The position numbers were made by a program, and so were the translations under genes. A stretch of DNA of 6,337 nt from an uncultured candidate division Zixibacteria bacterium (lineage in GTDB: Bacteria; Zixibacteria; MSB-5A5; GN15; FEB-12), in contig CAJVYT010000264.1 of assembly GCA_913009765.1 (NCBI GenBank), positions 1 through 6,337 of the forward strand, written 5' to 3'. Each line of letters starts with the position of its first letter. The stretch's first letter is position 1. Below, piece after piece: positions 1 to 6,317 of this stretch. The notes under the pieces were generated by a model. The model had not been told where the DNA came from. It searched no databases and worked only from the letters and a program-made list of their open reading frames with translations.

Positions 1-33
1 AGTTCTGTGTTGTTTTTTTTTTTTTTTTTTTTT
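1..33. other. Non-biological contig tail with poly-T run
   Basis: Bases 1-12 match nothing I recognise and 13-33 are 21 consecutive T. The run directly abuts the outer end of the P7 adapter at 34. Read from the other strand it is adapter followed by poly-A, which is what Illumina reads give when they run past the end of a short library molecule. It should be trimmed and not read as a terminator or poly-A tail. Confidence 0.9.
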
Positions 34-97
34 CAAGCAGAAGACGGCATACGAGATATCAGTGTGACTGGAGTTCAGACGTGTGCTCTTCCGATCT
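34..97 (+). other. Illumina TruSeq P7/index adapter (contamination)
   Basis: Bases 34-57 are the P7 flow-cell sequence (begins CAAGCAGAAGACGGCATACG). Bases 58-63 (ATCAGT) occupy the index position and correspond to index read ACTGAT, which I recall as TruSeq index 25. Bases 64-97 are the read-2 primer part, ending GCTCTTCCGATCT. All parts are in the standard order without visible mismatch. Genomic sequence starts at 98. The reverse complement is open and adds a false tail, RSEEHTSELQSH, to the oxidoreductase gene that runs into it; the stop codon of that frame at 59-61 is also adapter and index sequence. Confidence 0.98.
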
Positions 98-382
98 TAT
101 TTTGTTATAAAATGCCAGCGCTTTCGCTGTTTTTCCAGAGCGCGACATAATTGCATATAGTGGCTCCTTATGTTTCCGCAGGCAAGGCAAGTGTATTGAT
201 GCCAGGTAGGTACCGGCTCCAATAATACCTATCCCCGACCTGGTTTGATCCCCTGCCTGCCATGCGCTGGCCGCTTTTTCAACATTTCGTTTGTACTTAA
301 TAAATACCAATGTACCTACCAGTGTTCCTTCTCTGGCAATTAACAAAATTTCCGACAATAATTTTCTTATTCTATATAGCAT
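98..382 (-). CDS. Gfo/Idh/MocA-family oxidoreductase, N-terminal fragment (3' truncated by adapter)
   Basis: This is the first 95 codons of an NAD(P)-binding oxidoreductase, cut at base 98 by the adapter. Residues 50-60 (GIGIIGAGTYL) form the first Rossmann strand and dinucleotide-binding loop, with G55 and G57 as the GxG pair. The following IHLPCL helix and the second strand (LYAIMSRSG, about 75-83) fit Gfo/Idh/MocA proteins, which usually have about 330-380 residues and oxidise or reduce sugar hydroxyls, often on nucleotide sugars. The loop SRSGKTAKALA resembles the Gfo half of the alcohol-dehydrogenase/Gfo bi-domain proteins found in polysaccharide loci, but no dehydrogenase half is present upstream. 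Residues 1-49 are a basic leader that I do not recognise. The ATG at 380-382 is chosen because the only other near-start codons before the stop at 416-418 are ATT or ATA. There is no Shine-Dalgarno sequence. The gene lies 59 nt after the heparinase-family gene. Fold is well supported; substrate is unknown. Confidence 0.8.
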
Positions 383-441
383 TTCTTTAATTATTCTATC
401 GCTATTACATCTAACCTATACTAAACAGTTATGTCCACGAA

Positions 442-2364
442 TCACTTACCAGAAACCCGCTTTAAAGAATATTCTACTGATTTTACATTATCGGGGATTT
501 TAATCTCTATCCTTGTTGCTTTTTCTTCTATATGATAATGAGGAGAATATATATATTCTGACACAAGGATTTCAGATTCAGTGTAAACTTGCAAATGCCA
601 TTTTTCCTCAAGTAACGAAATTACAGCGGATACTTGAGACTCAAGATCAACAGATATGCCTGGTGAAAAATGAAGTCTACTTCTCATACCATTCAGATGG
701 CTCCATTCGTCGCTAACCATAATCCCGGTATCAAGCACACTAATCTTTCTTTGTACTGGTTCATGTTTACCATTGACTATAAAACCAGGTAAAAACATGT
801 TCAGTACAGAATTTTCTACGCTCATAACAACCTGTACTGATTTAGCATCTCGTACTTGAAAAGGCCCTGGACCCAGGACACATGTTTCATAATTGTCTGG
901 TGAAGTCACATTATGCATAGCAGAGCTTCGATATTTGTCTCTGATAGCTGAATCAGAAAAATAGCTCAATGTGCCCGGGTCAGTAACCAGGCTCTTTTTA
1001 TTGCCGAACAAAACAAAGCTGCCCTGGTCACAGTGGCCATGCCCTCCTTGCCCGTGCAATCCTATATCATCTATATCTACAATAAGCTTACCCCATGATC
1101 TATTGTAAGAAACAAACCCGTCACGAGCCTCATCTCTATCTATATGCTCAGAAGCCTCATACACATCACACAATTGGCCAGTATAGATATATTGGTACAA
1201 AATAAGTTCATTTGCATTTTCTTGTTTTACTGTATTTGCATCAAATATTTCTGCAATCGAATTATAAAATAGCGCACCATCAAGGATTGGTTCATCCTTA
1301 TACAATTGAAATGCACGCTCACAGCTCACATCTCCAAACGCTGCAATTTCTCCCGTTTCACTACTTACCAGCAATAGTGATTTAAAAAGTTCTTCCAGCG
1401 GTGACCGTAGTTTAGCAATACCCAAACGGTAGCCCAGTGCCAGTAGCTCACAAACAAACCTTGAGTAAGGGACAGACCCTTCGGCAGTAAAGCCATCTGG
1501 AGTGATTTGCTGGCTTGTCTCTTTCACCAATTCTTTTTCGAGAGATTCTTGTTTCTCTTTTGAGGTAGAGCTGGCAAAGGATCTTAAATAAATAATTTGC
1601 GCCACAAGCTCACAAATATAGAAATTATTGCGCAGATCGTAGAATCCCGTATTATATTTTCTCAAAAATCTATAATCCTTATCAGCCTGTATACCCAACC
1701 ACATTAAATGGTCAGAATGGTGCTGTTCAATTTTTCCCTTTAAAAAGGCATAATAAATAGACCAGTTAATTAAACGTTGGGCCACGTTAAGTGTTGTATA
1801 ATACGATACGCCTACTCCAAATGGGCAGCACTGTCTCCAATCCAGCAAAGTATCTTGAGCCTCCTTTATATGCACATCTTCCTTTGTAATAAGGTGCGCA
1901 ATTGCATGCAGTATTAAAAAATTGTGCTTGCTGTGTTCATTTGGCACCATAAAATCTGGCTTCTTGCTTGAATTATTCTGTACCCATCTCCGAAGACTAA
2001 ATGGGGAAAGTAACGGGAAAACTACATTTGCATATTCATCAGTGTTCCAACCATAGTAATTTTTTGCCCACTTTTGCTTTTCATTCAATACAAACTGCAC
2101 AAATTGCTGGTCATGCGACTTGTCTATCAATATCCCATTATCTAACCAGCTCTTGAGCTTATCTTTCTTTTTTCCAGGAAATCGATTATTAATATTCGCC
2201 TGCAGAATAATTAACCGTCTTGAAAAACCAATATACTGGTCCAATTCCGATATGATTCTCCGAGAAATCCTTATTACAGTTTTCCCGATTCCGTATCTTT
2301 TTATTTTCTCCATCAGGAGAATTATTTTCCTGAAAAATAAACCCCTACTTACCAACATTATCAA
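442..2364 (-). CDS. Heparinase II/III-fold protein (putative polysaccharide lyase of the polysaccharide locus)
   Basis: A 640-residue protein of heparinase II/III architecture: an N-terminal alpha/alpha toroid (about 90-390) followed by a beta-sandwich Hepar_II_III domain (about 410-600). Toroid signatures are CCPFGVGVSYYTTLNVAQRL (179-198), an RNNF segment (245-248) and ITPDGFTAEGSVPYSRF (287-303), whose Y300 fits the catalytic tyrosine. Beta-domain signatures are HGQGGHGHCDQGSF (437-450), TDPGTLSYF (461-469) and SAMHNV (481-486). The family cleaves uronic-acid polysaccharides by beta-elimination, but the position that normally holds a catalytic His reads F248. I see no signal peptide, so a cytoplasmic or peripheral location is possible. 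The longest frame starts with TTG at 2364, five nt after the upstream stop. ATG codons at 2358 and 2313 also fit, and the 2313 start (MEKIKRYGIGK) gives a natural family-like N-terminus of 623 residues. Substrate is unknown; lyase activity is inferred from fold only. Confidence 0.88.
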   Translation of the reverse strand: MIMLVSRGLFFRKIILLMEKIKRYGIGKTVIRISRRIISELDQYIGFSRRLIILQANINNRFPGKKKDKLKSWLDNGILIDKSHDQQFVQFVLNEKQKWAKNYYGWNTDEYANVVFPLLSPFSLRRWVQNNSSKKPDFMVPNEHSKHNFLILHAIAHLITKEDVHIKEAQDTLLDWRQCCPFGVGVSYYTTLNVAQRLINWSIYYAFLKGKIEQHHSDHLMWLGIQADKDYRFLRKYNTGFYDLRNNFYICELVAQIIYLRSFASSTSKEKQESLEKELVKETSQQITPDGFTAEGSVPYSRFVCELLALGYRLGIAKLRSPLEELFKSLLLVSSETGEIAAFGDVSCERAFQLYKDEPILDGALFYNSIAEIFDANTVKQENANELILYQYIYTGQLCDVYEASEHIDRDEARDGFVSYNRSWGKLIVDIDDIGLHGQGGHGHCDQGSFVLFGNKKSLVTDPGTLSYFSDSAIRDKYRSSAMHNVTSPDNYETCVLGPGPFQVRDAKSVQVVMSVENSVLNMFLPGFIVNGKHEPVQRKISVLDTGIMVSDEWSHLNGMRSRLHFSPGISVDLESQVSAVISLLEEKWHLQVYTESEILVSEYIYSPHYHIEEKATRIEIKIPDNVKSVEYSLKRVSGK

Positions 2365-2369
2365 TGTTT

Positions 2370-3749
2370 CTATTTTATCCGTAGTTTTGTCAATAACTTT
2401 TTAACTATTCGCTTTTGCAGATTGTGTCTTTTTTGCAGAAAATAAACTGGCTTATTTATCAGAATGACTATATTACTTGGTAATTTTTTTACTATCTTCC
2501 AGTATAATCTCAGTCGAGTAATGCGAAGCAGAACAAGCAATACAAATGCATTTATATAATCCAGGATGTCTGTCTTTATTAATCTCGCCCCTTCTATCCT
2601 GGGGATTTTTGCAGGGAATAATGCTTTTAGCGCTATTCGCGGCTTTAAGCCACGCTTCTTGTAATCCATAGGACCACGTTGGCTTCTCACCATGCGTTCT
2701 GCAGTTATTGTCTCTACACTGATACGACTCTCATTTATGAGCTCAGAAAGAAGTCCTAGCCCGTGTTCAGTTCTCCCGATGGCTATGGAATAACCTCCGT
2801 CATCGCGGTCTATTATATCCTGCAACCACGGGTCTCCGACTGAAATATCTGCAAGCTCATTAAAATGATCAGCACAATACAGACATGCTGGCAGCATCGT
2901 AGTATACGACTGAAAATCACGCTCAATTCCATCTAGCCATCTTTCTCGGCCATCTCGTAGCTTTACCTTAATGTTACCAGGCCATTTTCCTGCCCTGAAT
3001 CTTATACTTGCAACTTGTTTTATATCGGTCGGATCAAGGCGTGATTCAAGATAATCAATGAGTTTGAATGTGGTTGTGCCGCCACAAAATCCCCCTATGG
3101 TACAGAAGATACGTCTTTCTAGTTTTTTCATACGTTTCTGTGCTAGGCGTAGAGCTGTTATCTGGCAAGGTATGCCAATAATCGCGACGTTCCTGAACTT
3201 TCCAATCATTATTTGTTCCAGCGCTGTCATTACTGGTATTGGAAAATAATGTGATCCCTGGCTGCCGTCCCATTCATCATAACTTCCTGCTATGAAGCAG
3301 TTATAATCGATGGGGTTTGCTCCACCAGGTTGCAGTGCAAGCACACCGTCTATCTGTTTATTTTCAAACAAATAATGTATTAATTCACTTACCACGCCGC
3401 CACTTGCACTATTATCCAGCCTGTTTTGATTCGTTGACCTGGCAATAAATCCTTTACGATAATACCCAAGCAAGCTCTCAAAACTCATATGTTCTTTTTC
3501 TGCAAATACCTGCGATTCCAGCTCCTTGTAATCAACTACATTCATGGGGCATGCATCACGGCATAGGGTACACGGCGCACAACGATCTTCATCAACCACT
3601 GAAAGGTGCCAACCCTCTCGTTCGAATGAATCAATTATCAGGTTACTTCTATCACCACCCGGGCATACCCCCAAACATGCGCCGCAGTAACAACACTGCG
3701 CCGAGTTAGCGATATCCAGAACATGGGGAGGAGTTGTCTTGTTTGTCAA
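2370..3749 (-). CDS. FrhB/FdhB-family iron-sulfur flavoprotein (coenzyme F420 hydrogenase beta-subunit-like)
   Basis: A 459-residue protein with two bacterial-ferredoxin motifs, C19-C22-C25-C29P and C57-C60-C63-C67P, each CxxCxxCxxxCP and predicted to bind 4Fe-4S clusters. They are followed by the FrhB_FdhB N-domain (SASGGVVSELIHYLFENKQI, 114-133) and C-domain. GIPCQITALR (192-201), C216 and C222, C289xxC292 and ELADISVGDPW (298-308) are all typical of the family. Members are flavin-dependent oxidoreductases that use F420, ferredoxin or other carriers. Copies in exopolysaccharide and capsule loci, often near pyruvyltransferases, have no well-defined reaction that I can name. The last ~75 residues are Lys/Arg-rich with a hydrophobic stretch at about 395-410, perhaps for membrane association. 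TTG (3747-3749) is the only plausible start: an in-frame TAG lies four codons upstream, and no ATG or GTG occurs before C19. It begins four nt after the flippase stop, implying co-translation. Family is secure; substrate and cofactor are unknown. Confidence 0.92.
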   Translation of the reverse strand: MTNKTTPPHVLDIANSAQCCYCGACLGVCPGGDRSNLIIDSFEREGWHLSVVDEDRCAPCTLCRDACPMNVVDYKELESQVFAEKEHMSFESLLGYYRKGFIARSTNQNRLDNSASGGVVSELIHYLFENKQIDGVLALQPGGANPIDYNCFIAGSYDEWDGSQGSHYFPIPVMTALEQIMIGKFRNVAIIGIPCQITALRLAQKRMKKLERRIFCTIGGFCGGTTTFKLIDYLESRLDPTDIKQVASIRFRAGKWPGNIKVKLRDGRERWLDGIERDFQSYTTMLPACLYCADHFNELADISVGDPWLQDIIDRDDGGYSIAIGRTEHGLGLLSELINESRISVETITAERMVRSQRGPMDYKKRGLKPRIALKALFPAKIPRIEGARLIKTDILDYINAFVLLVLLRITRLRLYWKIVKKLPSNIVILINKPVYFLQKRHNLQKRIVKKLLTKLRIK

Positions 3750-3753
3750 TTTA

Positions 3754-5091
3754 TCAGGCTATTAGCCATTGAATAAACAATAACCAAAAACCACCAAATA
3801 AAAGAAATACAATGGGCAATTTTACAGGCAGGCTACTTCGTGAATATCCATATGCTATGCCCAACTGAGCCAGACTTGCTATTGCGGTGCCGTATGCCGC
3901 ACCATCCATACCATACAAAGGAATCAGAATATAATTTGCGATTATATTTATTGCCATTGCAAGCAGTGATGCTGTTCCAACCTTAACAGTTTTATCTGTC
4001 AGATAGAGCCCGGCTACCGTTGCCATAAAAACACCATTCAGTAATATCGAAAATGCCACTGGTGCGAAAATTGAAGCGCCTGTTATATACCCAGACGGGA
4101 ACAGTATTTCTAATATCGGAATACGTAATACAACAATAATTGTTGCAAGACCTATACCTAAAAATATAAACAAGTTTTGCGCACGCGTCACCATGCTGAC
4201 TGTTGATGCTTCTCCTTCATTTTTGTATCGCTTTGTGTATGCTGGAAAAAGAAACAAGTTAAACGGTCGAATCAATAGTGACAAAAAAGACACAACAACC
4301 ATGTATGCCGCATCATAGTAAGCTACGATGGATTCATCTTTCATCATAAATGACAGCATATACCTGTCTGCAAATGTGAGCATAAAGCCACTTGTTATAA
4401 CCAGAGTATGAGGCCATCCATAAGCAATCATCTTCTTTAATAGTTTCTTTTCTTTTGAAAAGTCTATTTCCTGCCTGCCCAGGAATAACAATACAGCAGT
4501 AAAAATAGCTTCTCCTGTAGCCATTCCGTACACAAAGCCACTACTTTCTTTAAGCAGCATAACTATTGTGGCTACAGAAGAAAGCTGTAGTAAGCCGCGT
4601 ACCGTACTATATACGGCATGCCTCATGCTGCGATGTTTAGCCCTCTCCCAGTTAACAAGCTCATTATTGACCATAAAGCATGCAACAAGGACAACAATCG
4701 CGAGAGCCAATAGAGGATCAAGCTGTAAGCCAAGGCGTCCACCAAATAAATTCACGAGGAGCAACAATATTATGGCGCCAATCACTGACATCAAAACCGT
4801 CCCGTACAGAACCGTGCCGAGTATTTTCCCTGTTTTTTCCTTCAGCCCATACCATCTGACTGCTGCTTGTGATAAACCAACTCCTGCCAGCGAAGTAATT
4901 AACAGCAATGATACTTTGGTTAAGACAACCCCTGAATATACGTCCGCAGGAAGCAATCTTACCAGTATCAAAACCAGAAAAAAGTTTGCCCCCATTGTTC
5001 CTACTACAGATAAACAATACGGAAAAAACTGATTAAGTGATGTCTTGCCAGGCAGAAACTGCCTAAGATTTTGAGCTATTTTACTATTCAA
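3754..5091 (-). CDS. Polysaccharide (O-unit) flippase, Wzx/PST family of the MOP superfamily
   Basis: A 445-residue integral membrane protein with about 12-13 hydrophobic segments (roughly 22-45, 53-78, 92-117, 125-142, 163-182, 185-204, 226-240, 258-282, 305-330, 340-363, 370-392, 395-413, 422-444), the size and pattern usual for Wzx/PST exporters. The central YGWPHTLVITSG…ADRYMLSFMM…VAYYDAAYMV block (224-264) is the hallmark start of the second half in this family: an Asp-Arg at the end of a helix, then a Tyr-rich helix. Such proteins move undecaprenyl-linked repeat units from the cytoplasmic to the outer face of the inner membrane. Paralogues in the superfamily include teichuronic acid and lipid II transporters, but the locus favours a surface polysaccharide. 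The start is TTG at 5089-5091, overlapping the glycosyltransferase stop by eight nt. A TGA at 5098-5100 blocks upstream starts, and the first ATG (residue 33) would cut into the first membrane segment. No Shine-Dalgarno sequence is seen. Confidence 0.93.
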   Translation of the reverse strand: MNSKIAQNLRQFLPGKTSLNQFFPYCLSVVGTMGANFFLVLILVRLLPADVYSGVVLTKVSLLLITSLAGVGLSQAAVRWYGLKEKTGKILGTVLYGTVLMSVIGAIILLLLVNLFGGRLGLQLDPLLALAIVVLVACFMVNNELVNWERAKHRSMRHAVYSTVRGLLQLSSVATIVMLLKESSGFVYGMATGEAIFTAVLLFLGRQEIDFSKEKKLLKKMIAYGWPHTLVITSGFMLTFADRYMLSFMMKDESIVAYYDAAYMVVVSFLSLLIRPFNLFLFPAYTKRYKNEGEASTVSMVTRAQNLFIFLGIGLATIIVVLRIPILEILFPSGYITGASIFAPVAFSILLNGVFMATVAGLYLTDKTVKVGTASLLAMAINIIANYILIPLYGMDGAAYGTAIASLAQLGIAYGYSRSSLPVKLPIVFLLFGGFWLLFIQWLIA

Positions 5092-6259
5092 CTTTATTCA
5101 ATATATCTTCTACATGTTGACTCATCAGGCCCACTTGGCTGTGCCAGCTATGTTTTTTTGCATAATCTAACCGCCGTCTAACCAGTGTCTCGGAATTTTT
5201 CTCAATCGCACTCTTAATCTGCTTAGCAAACATATCTGGCGAATCGGCTATATCAACAAGTCCCTCCATATCCTCTGCCGCCGGAAACCTTGTGCTAATT
5301 ATCGGCAATCCGGCGGCAAGATAATCAAGGTATTTGGTAGGCGTTGAATAGCGAATGTGTTCGTTATCAGGCTGGTAAGGAACAATGCCTACTGCTGATT
5401 GATAATAAAACTTGGGTAGTTCGGAGTACTTCTGGTAACCCAGATGAAAAACATTTTTCAAATTACATAATTCATCGACTATATTTTTTGGTGCCAGGGC
5501 GTGGATATACCCAATAAGCATAAACGAAACATCGCTCATCTTTCTTGCGACAGCAAGAAGCAGATTATAGTCTACCCAGTTTGCCAATGTGCCAGCATAA
5601 ACGACTCTAGGCGTGGGGATATTATCAAGATCCAATGTTTTATTATCCGTATAATCAAGATGTCCCTGACCACATCCATGACCCACTCTCCTGGTATTGG
5701 AATTCAGGAGTGCTAACTCTTTCTCCAACAGAACTCCTGGCGTAAAAACTACATCCGCCTTCCTGACACTGCGTTCAAACTGCTCTTTAAATCCGGGAGA
5801 GGTGTCGTATGTATGAAGAGCATCGACACAATGAAAAATAAAGCACTGCTTATCAATTTTTTCTACTACCGGCTCCCATCTCGGAGAAAATGACCACACA
5901 ATGGGGCGCAATATTTTCTCACGACGTAATATTTTTCGTATCTGAAAAACAAGAAGATGGCGGTTTACCCAATCAAAAACAGGGTTACCATGTTTTGGAA
6001 TGGCAAAAGGACTATAAATTTTCACCTTATGAGGGTCCAGCCCTTCATGGCCATATTTTTTTCCTGCGCCCCCAACAAATCTTTTCAATCGTGCCAACAC
6101 TCTCCTGAATTCAGAGAGCCTGGGCATACGTCCCCCCATTGTTTCCACGTAGATTACTTTGTGATTTTTACTCAGAAGTGCTGCGATCTGCATATTGGAA
6201 ACAGCATTGTCCTTCCACTCACTAGGAGAAAGGATCAAAATACTTTGATCACTAAAAGC
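5084..6259 (-). CDS. GT4-like (GT-B fold) glycosyltransferase, 5' end missing
   Basis: 391 genuine codons of a GT-B glycosyltransferase; the upstream 19 codons of the open frame are adapter. Numbering from the first genuine residue (base 6259): the N-terminal Rossmann half starts with SILILSPSEW (6-15) and contains FHCVDAL (142-148) and RKADVVFTPGVLL (166-178), where the acceptor domain ends. The donor-binding half contains RVVYAGTLANWVDY (218-231), SFMLIGY (245-251), VFHLGYQKYSELP (270-282) and STPTKYLDYLAAGLPII (305-321), the counterpart of the GT4 nucleotide-sugar loop, with Asp (D312) where many members have Glu. The product should transfer a sugar from a nucleotide donor to a lipid-linked glycan at the cytoplasmic membrane face. 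Donor and acceptor are not predictable. The first strand begins within a few residues of the cut, so probably only a handful of N-terminal codons are lost. The apparent ATG at 6314-6316 is adapter. Its stop (5084-5086) overlaps the flippase start. Confidence 0.9.
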   Translation of the reverse strand, partial: AFSDQSILILSPSEWKDNAVSNMQIAALLSKNHKVIYVETMGGRMPRLSEFRRVLARLKRFVGGAGKKYGHEGLDPHKVKIYSPFAIPKHGNPVFDWVNRHLLVFQIRKILRREKILRPIVWSFSPRWEPVVEKIDKQCFIFHCVDALHTYDTSPGFKEQFERSVRKADVVFTPGVLLEKELALLNSNTRRVGHGCGQGHLDYTDNKTLDLDNIPTPRVVYAGTLANWVDYNLLLAVARKMSDVSFMLIGYIHALAPKNIVDELCNLKNVFHLGYQKYSELPKFYYQSAVGIVPYQPDNEHIRYSTPTKYLDYLAAGLPIISTRFPAAEDMEGLVDIADSPDMFAKQIKSAIEKNSETLVRRRLDYAKKHSWHSQVGLMSQHVEDILNKVE

Positions 6260-6317
6260 AGATCGGAAGAGCGTCGTGTAGGGAAAGAGTGTAGATCTCG
6301 GTGGTCGCCGTATCATT
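6260..6317 (-). other. Illumina TruSeq P5/universal adapter (contamination)
   Basis: The 58 bases are the full reverse complement of the TruSeq universal adapter: AGATCGGAAGAGCGTCGTGT begins at 6260, and the flow-cell part ends CGCCGTATCATT at 6317. No mismatch is visible. The minus strand is open in the glycosyltransferase frame. It supplies a false ATG at 6314-6316 and the well-known contaminant peptide MIRRPPRSTLFPYTTLFRS. The plus-strand reading gives RSEERRVGKECRSRWSPYH, another adapter peptide. Confidence 0.98.

Noticed and set aside
13..33. Poly-T run as a rho-independent terminator tail or transcript poly-A tail
   Set aside because: It has no preceding hairpin and directly abuts the outer end of a sequencing adapter, so read-through artefact is sufficient.
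409..437. Minus-strand promoter-like pair in the 59-nt gap before the oxidoreductase gene: TGGACA (432-437) and TTAGAT (409-414), 17-nt spacing
   Set aside because: The -35 box matches five of six sigma-70 consensus positions but the -10 box only three, and AT-rich spacers produce such matches by chance. I also see no convincing terminator hairpin in the gap.
513..716. Plus-strand open frame of 67 codons, and similar plus-strand frames at 291-503, 2120-2404, 4568-5032 and 5501-5716
   Set aside because: They lie antisense to genes with clear family motifs, contain no recognisable domain, and their composition reflects the codons of the opposite strand.
2370..3749. Annotation as a true coenzyme F420 hydrogenase subunit of an archaeon
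   Set aside because: No hydrogenase partner genes are present, and the neighbours are bacterial-style polysaccharide genes. The family name reflects homology and not F420 use.
98..6259. Possibility that the locus is a defence system or mobile element
   Set aside because: No nuclease, helicase, transposase, integrase, toxin or repeat array is visible. The glycosyltransferase, flippase and sugar-modifying families point to surface-polysaccharide synthesis.
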